The notes under the pieces are model-generated. The model had not been told where the DNA came from. It did no database searches and worked only from the letters and a program-made list of their open reading frames with translations. A program made the position numbers and the translations under genes. Source: Glycomyces artemisiae (GTDB lineage Bacteria > Actinomycetota > Actinomycetes > Mycobacteriales > Micromonosporaceae). Taken from it: a DNA stretch of 64,000 bases. Location of the stretch: assembly GCF_003002955.1 (NCBI RefSeq), contig NZ_PVTJ01000004.1, positions 124,001-188,000 on the forward strand, read 5' to 3'. Shown here in pieces: positions 1 through 11,137 of the stretch (its first letter is position 1; the number at the start of each line of letters is the position of its first letter).

Positions 1-166
1 CGTGGACGCCGAGTGGTGCGAGAACACGGCCGCGCGCATCGAGTCCGGGGACCTCGACATCGGTTCGGACCTCGACGAGGAGCAGGCGCGCTACTGGCGC
101 GAGGCCATCCAGAGCGACAGGTTCGTGGAGCAGGTCCAGATGTGGCGCGAGGGGATCGGAAAGTAA
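1..166 (+). CDS. C-terminal end of an unidentified protein (partial)
   Basis: An open frame runs in from the left edge and stops at TAA 164-166, giving the last 54 residues of a protein that ends in MWREGIGK. The fragment is acidic and helical-looking, with several Trp residues, and I do not recognise the family. A GTG at position 2 could be a start, but more probably the gene begins outside the window. A 10-bp palindrome follows the stop, and the next gene on the same strand starts 154 bp later with its own promoter. Confidence 0.6.
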   Translation, partial: VDAEWCENTAARIESGDLDIGSDLDEEQARYWREAIQSDRFVEQVQMWREGIGK

Positions 167-173
167 ACCCCTG

Positions 174-183
174 AACGATCGTT
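174..183. promoter_or_regulatory. Palindrome resembling a LexA or TetR-type operator
   Basis: AACGATCGTT is a perfect 10-bp palindrome. In context the core reads GAAC-N4-GTTT, one base off the actinobacterial LexA core GAAC-N4-GTTC. It lies just after a stop codon and about 125 bp before the -10 box of the carboxylase gene, so it would be an unusually distant operator for that gene. The assignment is weak. Confidence 0.25.
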
Positions 184-306
184 TAATAGATCACGCTAAA
201 AAATCCACAACCCGTCTTATGGAGACCCTCTAAAAACAGTCCGGTTCGTGCCGGTTCTTCCGGGCCCTGCGTCTCGGCGCGCCCCCGGTCCCGGATACCC
301 GGCAAC

Positions 307-312
307 TACACT
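307..312 (+). promoter_or_regulatory. -10 box for a leaderless carboxylase transcript
   Basis: TACACT is followed by 7 bases and then GTG at 320. In actinobacteria this spacing puts the transcription start on or next to the start codon. The site supports GTG 320 over upstream in-frame starts, whose extra residues do not look like carboxylase sequence. Confidence 0.6.
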
Positions 313-319
313 GCGGGAC

Positions 320-2062
320 GTGCGCAAGGTTTTGATCGCCAACCGCGGCGAGATCGCAGTGAGAGTCATCCGGGCCTGCCGTGACGCCGGCTTCGAGTCC
401 GTCGCCGTCTACGCCGACGGCGACCGCGATGCCCCCCACACCCTCCTGGCCGACGAGGCGTTCGCCCTCGACGGCCTCACGGCCGCCGACACCTACCTGC
501 GGATCGACAAGCTCCTGCGGATCGCGGAGCGGTCCGAGGCCGACGCCGTGCACCCCGGGTACGGGTTCCTCTCGGAGAACGCCGAGTTCGCCCAGGCCGT
601 CATCGACGCCGGGCTCACCTGGATCGGCCCGACCCCGCAGTCCATCAGGGACCTCGGCGACAAGGTCACCGCCAGGCACCTCGCCATGAAGGCGGACGTG
701 CCGCTGGTGCCCGGCACCAAGGACCCCGTCTCGGACGCCTCCGAGATCCTCGCGTTCGCCGACGAGCACGGCCTGCCCGTCGCGATCAAGGCCGCGTTCG
801 GCGGCGGCGGGCGCGGCCTCAAGGTCGCGCGCACCCGCGAGGAGATCCCCGACCTGTACGAGTCCGCGGTCCGCGAGGCCGAGGCCGCGTTCGGCCGCGG
901 CGAGTGCTTCGTCGAGCGCTACCTCGACCGGCCCCGCCACGTCGAGGCGCAGGTCCTCGCCGACACGCACGGGAACGTCATCGTCGTGGGCACCCGCGAC
1001 TGCTCCCTCCAGCGCCGCCACCAGAAGCTCGTCGAGGAGGCCCCCGCGCCGTTCCTCACCGACGACCAGCGCGCCGTGATCCACAACGCCGCCAAGGCCA
1101 TCTGCAAGGAGGCCGAGTACCACGGGGCGGGCACCGTCGAGTTCCTCGTGGCCGTCGACGGCACCATCTCCTTCCTCGAAGTGAACACCCGCCTCCAGGT
1201 CGAGCACCCCGTCTCCGAGGAGACCAGCGGCCTCGACCTGGTGCGCGAGCAGTTCCGCATCGCCTCCGGCGAGGCCGTCCCGCTCCTGGAGGACCCCGAG
1301 CCGCGCGGCCACTCCATCGAGTTCCGCATCAATGGCGAGGACCCCGGCCGCGGGTTCCTGCCCGCGCCCGGCGCCGTCACGAAGCTGCGCCTCCCGGCCG
1401 GGCCGGGCGTGCGCGTCGACACCGGCATCGAGGAGGGGTCCGTCATCGACGGGAACTTCGACTCGCTGCTCGCGAAGGTCATCGTCACCGGCGCCACCCG
1501 CGAGGAGGCCCTGCGCCGCTCCGCGCGCGCCCTCGCCGAGATGGAGGTCGAGGGCATCGCGACGGTGCTCCCGTTCCACCGCCTCGTCGTCGAGGACCCG
1601 GCGTTCGCCGAGGACTTCACGGTCCACACCCGCTGGATCGAGACCGAGTGGGACAACACGCTGGAGCCGTACGCCGCGGGCGGCGCCGGGAACGGCGAGG
1701 CCGAGGAGCGCACCAGCCTCGTCGTCGAGGTCGGCGGCAAGCGCCTCGAAGTGTCGATCCCCGCCGGGCTGCTCAACCCCGTCGCCTCCAGCAAGCCGAA
1801 GAAGCGCGCCGCGAAGAAGCAGGCCGACGGCGGTCCCGCGATCGGCGGCGACGCGCTGCCCTCGCCGATGCAGGGCACCATCGTGAAGGTGGCCGTGACC
1901 GAGGGCCAGTCCGTGGTCAAGGGCGACACGATCGTGGTCCTGGAGGCCATGAAGATGGAGCAGCCCATCGAGGCGCACAAGTCCGGGACGGTCTCCGGCC
2001 TGGAGATCGGCATCGGCGACGTCGTCGCCGCGGGCGCCCCGATCTGCCGCATCTCCGAGTAG
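320..2062 (+). CDS. Biotin-dependent acyl-CoA carboxylase alpha subunit (biotin carboxylase plus BCCP)
   Basis: A 580-residue cytosolic protein of the AccA3/PccA class. It carboxylates its own biotin using ATP and bicarbonate and passes CO2 to a beta subunit (acetyl- or propionyl-CoA carboxylase) encoded elsewhere. The N-terminus [20 protein letters not shown] is the biotin carboxylase signature, the glycine-rich ATP-grasp loop GGGGRGLK lies near residue 160, and [18 protein letters not shown] is the catalytic segment. The C-terminal biotinyl domain has EAMKME with the biotin lysine at 545, after an Ala/Lys-rich linker. GTG 320 is chosen because family homology begins there and a -10 box sits 7 bases upstream. 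Which acyl-CoA is used cannot be read from this subunit. No beta subunit is in the window. Confidence 0.93.
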   Translation: MRKVLIANRGEIAVRVIRACRDAGFESVAVYADGDRDAPHTLLADEAFALDGLTAADTYLRIDKLLRIAERSEADAVHPGYGFLSENAEFAQAVIDAGLTWIGPTPQSIRDLGDKVTARHLAMKADVPLVPGTKDPVSDASEILAFADEHGLPVAIKAAFGGGGRGLKVARTREEIPDLYESAVREAEAAFGRGECFVERYLDRPRHVEAQVLADTHGNVIVVGTRDCSLQRRHQKLVEEAPAPFLTDDQRAVIHNAAKAICKEAEYHGAGTVEFLVAVDGTISFLEVNTRLQVEHPVSEETSGLDLVREQFRIASGEAVPLLEDPEPRGHSIEFRINGEDPGRGFLPAPGAVTKLRLPAGPGVRVDTGIEEGSVIDGNFDSLLAKVIVTGATREEALRRSARALAEMEVEGIATVLPFHRLVVEDPAFAEDFTVHTRWIETEWDNTLEPYAAGGAGNGEAEERTSLVVEVGGKRLEVSIPAGLLNPVASSKPKKRAAKKQADGGPAIGGDALPSPMQGTIVKVAVTEGQSVVKGDTIVVLEAMKMEQPIEAHKSGTVSGLEIGIGDVVAAGAPICRISE

Positions 2063-2080
2063 CGCGCCGCGAAGGCGTAA

Positions 2081-3685
<1,605 letters not shown>

Positions 3686-4327
3686 TCAGCTCCGGGCGTC
3701 CCTCGCGAGGAGGGCCGCCTGGACGCGGTTGGCGCAGCCGAGTTTCGCGAGGACGCGGCTGACGTAGGTCTTCACCGTGGCCTCGCTCATGTGGGCGCGG
3801 GCGGCGATCTCGGCGTTCGAGAGGCCCTCGGCGAGGAGGTCGAGGACCTCGCGCTCGCGGGCCGCGAGGCGGTCGACGCGGGCCAGGGCGTCCCGGCGGC
3901 GCGGCGCCGATTCGGGCGCGACCAGGCCCAGGACCATGCGCGTGACCGCGGGCGAGAGGTACGCCTCCCCCGCGGCGACCGCGCGGACCGCGGTCACCAG
4001 TTCCTCCGGAGTGCACGACTTCAGCACGAACCCGGCCGCGCCGCGCTCGACCGCGGCGAGCACGTTCGCCTGGTCGCCGAACGAGGTGAGGACCAGGGCC
4101 CGCGTCAGCGGAGAGGCGGCGGCGAGGCGCTCGGCGACCGCGAGGCCGCCGAGGCCGGGCATGTGGAGGTCGAGGAGCGCCACGTCGGGCCGGTGCCGCT
4201 CGGCCGCGGCGATCGCGGCGCGGCCGTCGTGCGCGGTGGCCACGGCCCGGAACCCGGCCGCTTCGAGGACCGTGCGGACCCCTTCGACCACGAGCGGTTC
4301 GTCGTCGGCGATGAGCACAGTGGTCAC
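3686..4327 (-). CDS. NarL/LuxR-family response regulator
   Basis: A 213-residue DNA-binding regulator. Its receiver domain (about 1-120) has acidic DD at 8-9, phospho-acceptor Asp53 in LLDLHMPG and a Lys in FVLKS. A LuxR-type helix-turn-helix follows at about 150-205 (LAAREREVLDLLAEGLSNAE). The GTG start overlaps the kinase stop in a GTGA arrangement, so the two are translationally coupled. The divergent ABC exporter 110 bp beyond the kinase start is the likely target, the usual layout for antimicrobial-peptide or envelope-stress exporters, but the signal is unknown. Confidence 0.92.
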   Translation of the reverse strand: MTTVLIADDEPLVVEGVRTVLEAAGFRAVATAHDGRAAIAAAERHRPDVALLDLHMPGLGGLAVAERLAAASPLTRALVLTSFGDQANVLAAVERGAAGFVLKSCTPEELVTAVRAVAAGEAYLSPAVTRMVLGLVAPESAPRRRDALARVDRLAAREREVLDLLAEGLSNAEIAARAHMSEATVKTYVSRVLAKLGCANRVQAALLARDARS

Positions 4328-5187
4328 TGGACCCCCGCAACCGACGTGAGCGGCACGAGCACCAGCAGGAGCACGAGCGTCGCGAACGCGGCGGCCTTGA
4401 CGCGCCGCGCCACCTTCGGCTCCCGGACGCGGGGCAGCATGGCGCTCAACCGGAACCGGCCCTCCTCGGCGCGGTGGTCGAGCAGGCCCCCGGCGGCGTC
4501 GACCCGTTCACGGAGGCCCGTCAGGCCGTGGCCGCCCGCGAACGTCTCGGACGCCGTGTCCGGGAGCGGGTTCTCCACCGTCACGAGCAGGGCGTCCTCC
4601 TCCCACGTCACCGTCGCGACCGCGAGGGTCCCGGGGGCGTGCTTCGCGGCGTTCGCGAGGCCCTCCTCCAGGACCGCGTAGGCCGCGCGGGACCCGGCCG
4701 CGGTGAAAGGGCCGGGTTCGCCGCGCTGGCGCAACTCGACCTGCGCACCGGCCTCGATGAAGCGGGCTGCCAGCGATGCGGCGGCGGCGTGGTCGAAGTC
4801 GACCTCCGCTGCTGCTTCACCTCCGCGCAGGACCGCCACGAGGCCGTGCAGGTCCTCGACGGCGCCGCGCAGCGAGTCGCCGACGCGGCGGGCCTCGGCG
4901 CGCCGCTCCGGGTCGGTCTCGCGGACTTCGAGGGCCGCGGCCTGGACCGCGGCGAGACCGAGGCGGCGGCCGATGCGGTCGTGCATGTCGCGGGCCAGGC
5001 GCAGCCGCTCGCGGTTGACCGCGGCCTCCTGCTCGCGCTCGGCACGCCGGTACCGCTGCCAGAGCGCGACGACGACCGCGGCGGCGAGCAGGGCGAGGAC
5101 GCCCGCGGGGACGGGGCCGGTCGGCATCATGGCGAACACCGCGAACTCGACCAGGACGACCGCGACCGCCGCGAGGAGACCTCTCAT
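4324..5187 (-). CDS. NarX-like sensor histidine kinase with an extra C-terminal membrane helix
   Basis: A 287-residue membrane kinase. Two N-terminal helices (about 4-22 and 27-43) with almost no loop between them precede a HisKA_3 dimerisation helix with His69 in RLARDMHDRIGRRLG. A HATPase domain follows, with EEGLANAAKHAPG and GGHGLTGLRERV. The tiny extracytoplasmic part suggests intramembrane sensing, perhaps of the adjacent transporter. After the ATPase domain the chain ends in a further hydrophobic helix (about 260-283, FATLVLLLVLVPLTSVAG), which is unusual for this family. ATG 5187 is chosen because the long upstream extension of the frame is antisense to the ABC gene. It overlaps the regulator gene by 4 bp. 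Confidence 0.9.
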   Translation of the reverse strand: MRGLLAAVAVVLVEFAVFAMMPTGPVPAGVLALLAAAVVVALWQRYRRAEREQEAAVNRERLRLARDMHDRIGRRLGLAAVQAAALEVRETDPERRAEARRVGDSLRGAVEDLHGLVAVLRGGEAAAEVDFDHAAAASLAARFIEAGAQVELRQRGEPGPFTAAGSRAAYAVLEEGLANAAKHAPGTLAVATVTWEEDALLVTVENPLPDTASETFAGGHGLTGLRERVDAAGGLLDHRAEEGRFRLSAMLPRVREPKVARRVKAAAFATLVLLLVLVPLTSVAGVQ

Positions 5188-5284
5188 GCGGCCAGGGTAC
5201 GCACCCGCGGCCGGGTCCGGCCGTCCGCTTTCGTCGCGCAGAGAAGCGACGTTCGGGGACTCCCCTGTCCCCCTTCGGCGTCCG

Positions 5285-5290
5285 TACGTT
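5285..5290 (+). promoter_or_regulatory. -10 box for the leaderless ABC transporter operon
   Basis: TACGTT is followed by 6 bases and GTG 5297. It lies in the 109-bp divergent region between the kinase and the transporter, the natural place for response-regulator control of the exporter. I see no clear paired operator there. Confidence 0.5.
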
Positions 5291-5296
5291 GGCCGC

Positions 5297-6028
5297 GTGA
5301 TCGAAGTCCACAACCTGACCAAGCGGTACCGCGGCGGCACGGCCGTCGACGGTCTCACCTTCACCGTGGAGCCGGGCCGCGTCACCGGCTTCCTCGGACC
5401 CAACGGCGCGGGCAAGTCCACCACCATCCGCATGATCCTGGGCCTGGACCGGCCCACCGAGGGGACCGCACGCGTCGGCGGCCGCCCGTACGCCGCCCTG
5501 GAGCGGCCCCTCACCGTCGTCGGCGCGCTCCTGGAGGCGGGCGACCTGCACCCGGGCCGCTCGGCCCGCGAGCACCTGACGTGGATCGCCCGCACCAACG
5601 GGCTCGGGCGCGCCCGCGTCGCGAAGGTCCTGGAGCAGACCGGATTGACGGAGGTCGCGGGCAAGCGCGCCCGCACGTACTCCCTGGGCATGAAGCAGCG
5701 CCTCGGCATCGCCGCGGCCCTGCTCGGCGACCCGGAGGTGCTCATCCTCGACGAGCCGGTGAACGGCCTCGACCCCGAGGGCGTCATCTGGATCCGCACC
5801 CTCGCGAAGCGCCTCGCGGGCGAGGGCCGCACGGTCCTCGTCTCCAGCCACCTCATGTCGGAGATGGCCCTGACCGCCTCGCACCTGGTCGTCATCGGCC
5901 GCGGGCGCCTGCTCGCCGACCTGTCCACCGAGGAGTTCGTGGCCGCGCACTCCGGATCGAACCTGGAGGAGGCGTTCATGCGCCTGACGAGCGACGCGGT
6001 CCAGTACCGCGCGGGAGGCACCCGATGA
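5297..6028 (+). CDS. ABC transporter ATP-binding protein (DrrA/BcrA type)
   Basis: A 243-residue cytoplasmic ATPase. It has Walker A GPNGAGKST at about 34-42, signature YSLGMKQRLG near 132 and Walker B VLILDEPVNGLDPEG, followed by the D-loop and a His switch in VLVSSHLMSEM. The closest classes are DrrA-, BcrA- and EcsA-like exporters that pair with a six-helix permease. GTG 5297 is the leaderless start. The longer open frame upstream is antisense to the kinase. The stop overlaps the permease start (ATGA). Substrate unknown; drug, lantibiotic or lipid export are all possible. Confidence 0.92.
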   Translation: MIEVHNLTKRYRGGTAVDGLTFTVEPGRVTGFLGPNGAGKSTTIRMILGLDRPTEGTARVGGRPYAALERPLTVVGALLEAGDLHPGRSAREHLTWIARTNGLGRARVAKVLEQTGLTEVAGKRARTYSLGMKQRLGIAAALLGDPEVLILDEPVNGLDPEGVIWIRTLAKRLAGEGRTVLVSSHLMSEMALTASHLVVIGRGRLLADLSTEEFVAAHSGSNLEEAFMRLTSDAVQYRAGGTR

Positions 6029-6780
6029 ACGGCTTCGCGCAGGCGACTGCCGCCGAATGGGTCAAGATCCGCTCCGTGCGGTCCACCGCGATCACCCTGG
6101 GCCTGTTCGCGTTCGTCGCGCTCGGCCTGGGCCTGCTCATCGCCCGCGGCTTCGAGTCCGGCGGCCCGAAGGAGGACGCGGTCCTCCCGGTCTTCTTCGG
6201 GCTGCTCACCGGGCAGCTCGTGCTCGTCACGTTCGCCGTCGCGACCGTGGGCGCGGAGTTCTCCACCGGCACGATCCGCACCTCCCTCGCGGCGGTGCCC
6301 TCGCGCGGCCGGTTCTACGCCGCGAAGATGACCGCGGTCGGCCTGACCCTCGCCGCGGCCTCGCTGGTCGTGGAGCTCGCCTCGTACACCGCGGTCCGGC
6401 TCGTCATCGGCGATGCGGCCGCACCGCTGACCGAGTGGTGGACGATCCAGGCGCTCCTGGGCGGATGGATCCACCTGACGCTGCTGAGCCTGTTCACCGC
6501 GGCCGTGGCGGTCATGCTCCGCAGCACCGTGGTCGCGCTGTCGGTGCTGCTGCCGGTCCTGTTCCTGTCCTCGCAGGGGCTGGGGAACCTCCCGGCGATC
6601 AAGCCGGTGGTCCAGTACCTGCCGGACCAGGTCGGCATGGTCATCATGCACTTGACGGTGCCCGGCGACGAGCGCTTCGGCCGCGACTACGGTCCCTGGG
6701 AGGGCATCGCGATCCTCGTCCTGTGGACCGCGGCCGCGCTCGTCGGCGGCTGGATCGCCATGCGCCGCAGGGACGCCTGA
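6025..6780 (+). CDS. ABC-2 type permease
   Basis: A 251-residue membrane protein with about six hydrophobic segments, starting MNGFAQATAAEWVKIRSVRST, the usual short cytoplasmic N-terminus of ABC-2 permeases. Two segments are separated by the cytoplasmic GAEFSTGTIRTSLAAVPSRGRF, a family hallmark. It would form the channel for the ATPase whose stop codon it overlaps, and GGGAGG lies just before its ATG. A strong hairpin closes the operon 5 bp downstream. Confidence 0.9.
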   Translation: MNGFAQATAAEWVKIRSVRSTAITLGLFAFVALGLGLLIARGFESGGPKEDAVLPVFFGLLTGQLVLVTFAVATVGAEFSTGTIRTSLAAVPSRGRFYAAKMTAVGLTLAAASLVVELASYTAVRLVIGDAAAPLTEWWTIQALLGGWIHLTLLSLFTAAVAVMLRSTVVALSVLLPVLFLSSQGLGNLPAIKPVVQYLPDQVGMVIMHLTVPGDERFGRDYGPWEGIAILVLWTAAALVGGWIAMRRRDA

Positions 6781-6785
6781 CGGAC

Positions 6786-6816
6786 GGGTGCGGGACGGCC
6801 CGGCCGTCCCGCACCC
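6786..6816. terminator. Terminator hairpin after the ABC operon
   Basis: Arms 6786-6799 and 6803-6816 pair perfectly over 14 bp, with a very short loop and no T-run, as is common for actinobacterial terminators. Confidence 0.7.
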
Positions 6817-6932
6817 CTGTGGACCGTCCCCAATTGAGGGAAGATCCACACTTCGCGGACCGTTCTCATATAACTTCGCTCTGTAGTCGACCCGTCACAG
6901 CGAGGTCGCGCGACTGGAACGAAGGAGCACTT

Positions 6933-7943
6933 GTGAAACGCATGGCCATCCTCGGCGCGGGCTCGATGCTGCTCGCCGCCGCCCTCGCCGCGATCCCCGC
7001 GACCGCCGCCGGGGCCCAGGGAGCGGAAGAACTCGCCAAGAAACTCCTGGTGAGCGCCCCGTTCACCGGCAAGGGCGACAACCTCCCGACCGACGCGCTG
7101 TCGCTCAACGCCTGCCTGACCGCCGCCACCGAGCTCAAGGGCGTCAACGAGTTCGACTCCTGCGCCGACCAGAACGTCGGCCCCGTACCCGAGTCGGGCA
7201 AGTCCCCCGGCTACCTCCAGCTCACCGACACCGGCGACTACGACAAGGGCGCCGCGATCTACAACCACGCGCTCCCGAACAAGGGCGGCATCGAGGTCAC
7301 GTTCGCGCAGTACCAGTACGGCGGCACCGGCGCCGACGGCATCTCGTTCTTCCTCGTCGACGGCGACACCGACCTCACCGAGCCCGGCGCCCTCGGCGGC
7401 AGCCTCGGCTACGCGCAGAACGAGAACTTCGACGGCGTCGACGGCGGCTACCTGGGCCTCGGCCTCGACGCCTGGGGCAACTTCTCGGCCGACACCGAGG
7501 GCCGCGGCAGCGGCTGCCCCGAGGACTACCGGGCCCCGTCCTACCTGAGCGTCGACCGGAACCGGGCGCCCGACAACGTCGCGCTGCGCGGCCCCGGCAA
7601 CGGCAAGGAGGGCTACTGCCTGCTCGCTACGACCGCCACGAGCGAGAAAATCGGCGAGTACGCCTACGGCGACATCTACGGGACGGACTTTCCAGAGAGC
7701 CTGCGCGCCGAGACCCTCGCCGACGCCAAGCGCGTCGTGAAGCTGAAGGTCACCGACGGGGCGCACCCGAAGGTCACCGTCGACATCGACTTCATGGACG
7801 GCGCCGGCTGGACCCGGGTCCTGGAGGCCACCATGCCGTTCGAGGCGCCCGACACGTTCAAGATCGGGTTCGCCTCCTCCACGGGCCGCCATACCGACGT
7901 CCACCTGATCCGTCACCTGCGGGTGGAGACCTTCGTCGAATAG
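6933..7943 (+). CDS. Secreted L-type lectin-like protein
   Basis: A 336-residue protein with a Sec signal peptide (VKRMAILGAGSMLLAAALAA, cleavage probably after TAAGA near residue 27). The mature part matches the bacterial legume-lectin-like fold: a beta-rich domain with GADGISFFLVDGD, then GGSLGYAQN and GGYLGLGLDAWGNFS, whose Asp/Asn residues normally bind Ca and Mn beside the sugar site. An 80-residue beta-rich tail completes the sandwich, and no anchor is visible. GTG 6933 has GAAGGAG 5 bases upstream. Carbohydrate binding outside the cell is inferred from the fold. It stands as a single gene between two terminators. Confidence 0.82.
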   Translation: MKRMAILGAGSMLLAAALAAIPATAAGAQGAEELAKKLLVSAPFTGKGDNLPTDALSLNACLTAATELKGVNEFDSCADQNVGPVPESGKSPGYLQLTDTGDYDKGAAIYNHALPNKGGIEVTFAQYQYGGTGADGISFFLVDGDTDLTEPGALGGSLGYAQNENFDGVDGGYLGLGLDAWGNFSADTEGRGSGCPEDYRAPSYLSVDRNRAPDNVALRGPGNGKEGYCLLATTATSEKIGEYAYGDIYGTDFPESLRAETLADAKRVVKLKVTDGAHPKVTVDIDFMDGAGWTRVLEATMPFEAPDTFKIGFASSTGRHTDVHLIRHLRVETFVE

Positions 7944-7961
7944 GGGAACCGGGAATAAGAG

Positions 7962-7992
7962 GGGCCCGCGCCTTCCCGGCGCGGGCCCTTTT
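7962..7992. terminator. Bidirectional terminator between the lectin and lpdA-like genes
   Basis: An 11-bp perfect stem (7962-7972 with 7978-7988) with loop TTCCC is followed by TTTT. It lies between convergent stop codons and can serve both genes. Confidence 0.85.
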
Positions 7993-8006
7993 CATGTCTG
8001 CTGCCG

Positions 8007-9392
8007 CTAGAACTCCATGAGCTGGCGGGCGGCCTCGGCGACCGAGCCCGACAGCGACGGGTAGATCGTGAACGTCCGCGCGACCTGCTCCACGGTGAGC
8101 CGCTGCTCCACCGCGAGCGCGATCGGCGTGATGAGCTCGGAGGCGCGCGAGCCGACGACGATGCCGCCCGCGACGATCCCCGACGAGTTCCACGCGAACA
8201 GCTTCACGAAGCCCTCGGTCCGGTCGACCATCTTGGCGCGCGGGTTCGACGCGAACGGCAGCAGCACCCCGCGGCAGTCCGCCTTCCCCGAGTCCACATC
8301 GGCCTGCGTGACGCCGACGGAGGCCAGCTCCGGGTCGGTGAACACGTTCGCGGCGACGTGGGCGAGCTTGATGGGGCGCACGGCCTCGCCGAGCGCGTGC
8401 CAGATCGCGATGCGGCCCTGCATGGCCGCGACGGAGGCGAGCGCGTGGACGCCGGTGACGTCGCCCGCGGCGTACACGCCGGGCACGTTGGTGCGGGAGA
8501 CCTTGTCGACGGGGATGAACCCGCGCTCGTCGACGGTGATCCCGTACGCGTGCAGGCCCAGGTTGTCGGAGTTGGGGATCGAGCCGACGCAGATGAGCGC
8601 GTGGGAGCCCTCGATGACGGTGCCGTCGTCGAGCTCGACCTCGACGCCGTTGTCGGTGCGGCGGGCCGCGGCGGCGCGGGAGTGGTTGCGCACGTCCATG
8701 CCGCGGCGCACGAACACGCGGCCGACGGTCTCGGCGGCCTCGGCGTCCTCGTGGGGCATGACGCGGTCGCGGGAGGAGATGAGGGTGACCGCGGAGCCCA
8801 TGGACAGGTACGCGGAGGCGAACTCGGCGCCGGTGACGCCGGAGCCGACGACGATGAGGTGCTCGGGGAGTTCCTTGAGGTCGTAGAGCTGGCGCCAGGT
8901 GAGGATGCGCTCGCCGTCGACGGGGGCGGAGGTGAGGGTGCGGGGGGTGGCGCCGGTGGCGATGAGGACGACGTCGGCGTCGGCGTCGTACGGCTCGCCT
9001 TCGAGGGGGACCACGTGGAGCTCGTGGACGTAGTTGTAGCCCTTGTCGACGCGCAGGGCGCCGCGCCCGTAGACGATGTTGACACCCGCGTTGACGAGCT
9101 TCTGCGCGATGTCGGCGGACTGCTGGGTGGCGAGGCGGCGCACCCGGCCGTTCACCGCGACGGGGTCGGTGGTGGCCTCTTTGGCCGCCACGCCGAGCTC
9201 GGAGGATTCGTGGATCTCGGTGAGCACGTTGGAGGCCGCGATGAAGGTCTTCGAGGGGACGCAGTCGGAGAGGACGCAGGCCCCGCCGGCCCCCATGGCC
9301 TCGATGAGGGTGACGTCGGCGCCGAGCTGGGCCGCCACGAGGGCGGCCTCGTACCCGGCCGGGCCTCCGCCGATGATCGCTACTCGTGCCAC
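8007..9392 (-). CDS. LpdA-like flavoprotein disulfide reductase, NAD(P)H quinone reductase class
   Basis: A 461-residue FAD enzyme of the lipoamide dehydrogenase superfamily. It has an N-terminal FAD motif GGGPAGYEA (8-16), a second nucleotide fold VVGSGVTGAEFASAYLS, and YAAGDVTG near the FAD phosphate site. It resembles mycobacterial LpdA more than the E3 enzyme: the C-terminal His-Glu pair of E3 is replaced by Tyr444 and Gly449 in FTIYPSLSGSVAEAA. Unlike what I recall for mycobacterial LpdA, both active-site cysteines are present (Cys39 and Cys44, GGACVLSDCVPSK). It is therefore probably not an E3; quinone or another disulfide is the likely acceptor. GTG 9392 is chosen by homology, with GAAAGG upstream. 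Confidence 0.85.
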   Translation of the reverse strand: MARVAIIGGGPAGYEAALVAAQLGADVTLIEAMGAGGACVLSDCVPSKTFIAASNVLTEIHESSELGVAAKEATTDPVAVNGRVRRLATQQSADIAQKLVNAGVNIVYGRGALRVDKGYNYVHELHVVPLEGEPYDADADVVLIATGATPRTLTSAPVDGERILTWRQLYDLKELPEHLIVVGSGVTGAEFASAYLSMGSAVTLISSRDRVMPHEDAEAAETVGRVFVRRGMDVRNHSRAAAARRTDNGVEVELDDGTVIEGSHALICVGSIPNSDNLGLHAYGITVDERGFIPVDKVSRTNVPGVYAAGDVTGVHALASVAAMQGRIAIWHALGEAVRPIKLAHVAANVFTDPELASVGVTQADVDSGKADCRGVLLPFASNPRAKMVDRTEGFVKLFAWNSSGIVAGGIVVGSRASELITPIALAVEQRLTVEQVARTFTIYPSLSGSVAEAARQLMEF

Positions 9393-9420
9393 GGGGCGCG
9401 CCTTTCGGTGTTCGGGATGC

Positions 9421-9449
9421 TTCAGTGCGGGCAGGTTTAAGGGTATCTT
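9421..9449 (+). promoter_or_regulatory. Promoter for leaderless cyclotransferase-like gene
   Basis: TTCAGT (9421-9426), a 17-bp spacer and TATCTT (9444-9449) are followed by 6 bases and GTG 9456. A near-identical layout (TTCAAG-17-TACGAT) precedes deoC. Confidence 0.6.
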
Positions 9450-9455
9450 CGAGTC

Positions 9456-9946
9456 GTGCATCTCTATGCCGCGTATGGCTCGAATCTCGACCCTGCCCGC
9501 ATGCGCGCGACCTGCCCGCGGTCGCCGCTGGTCGGCACGGGCTGGCTGGAGGGCTGGCGCCTGACGTTCGGCGGCGCCGACCTCGGCTGGGAGTCCGCGG
9601 TCGCCACCGTCGTCGAGGCGCCCGGCGAGCGGGTCTTCGTGTCGCTCTACGACCTCGACCCGGCCGACCGCCAGGTCCTCGACGAGCTGGAGGGCTTCAA
9701 CTCGAAGCTCTACCGCAAGATGCACTCCCAGGCCGCGACCCTGGAGGCGAACCGCCCCGTGTGGCTCTACGTCTTCGAGGGCTTCGAGGGCGGCCTGCCC
9801 TCCCAGTGGTACCTCGACGAGATCCTCCGCGCCGCCGAAGCCGCGGGCGCCCCGCAGGACTACGTCGAAGCCCTCCGCAAACGCCCCACCGCGGAATTAA
9901 CACGCGAAAGGGGAGGCGCGGCGCGCCTCCCCTCTTCACCGCCGTC

Positions 9947-9950
<4 letters not shown>
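9456..9950 (+). CDS. Gamma-glutamylcyclotransferase-like protein
   Basis: A 164-residue protein of the GGCT/AIG2-like fold. The N-terminus MHLYAAYGSNLDPARMRATC has the YGSNL substrate-binding loop. The segment LYDLDPADRQVLDELEGF supplies the acidic catalytic-type Glu and the Y(R)K region follows. Family enzymes cyclise gamma-glutamyl amines or peptides to 5-oxoproline; the substrate here is unknown. The last 20 or so residues (TRERGGAARLPSSPPS) are low-complexity and are encoded by a terminator hairpin, so the C-terminus looks like a read-through extension. Its stop overlaps that of the convergent M20 gene by 3 bp. Confidence 0.8.
9909..9933. terminator. Terminator hairpin lying inside the end of a coding region
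   Basis: An 11-bp perfect stem (9909-9919 with 9923-9933) sits between convergent genes, but within the last codons of the cyclotransferase-like frame. Confidence 0.6.

Positions 9951-11137
<1,187 letters not shown>

Noticed and set aside
174..183. A confident SOS box
   Set aside because: The core differs from the LexA consensus and no SOS gene follows, so it is kept only as a weak operator candidate.
4324..6849. An 841-residue kinase using the full minus-strand frame
   Set aside because: The first 550 residues are antisense to the ABC transporter genes. The kinase homology and a proper start begin at 5187.
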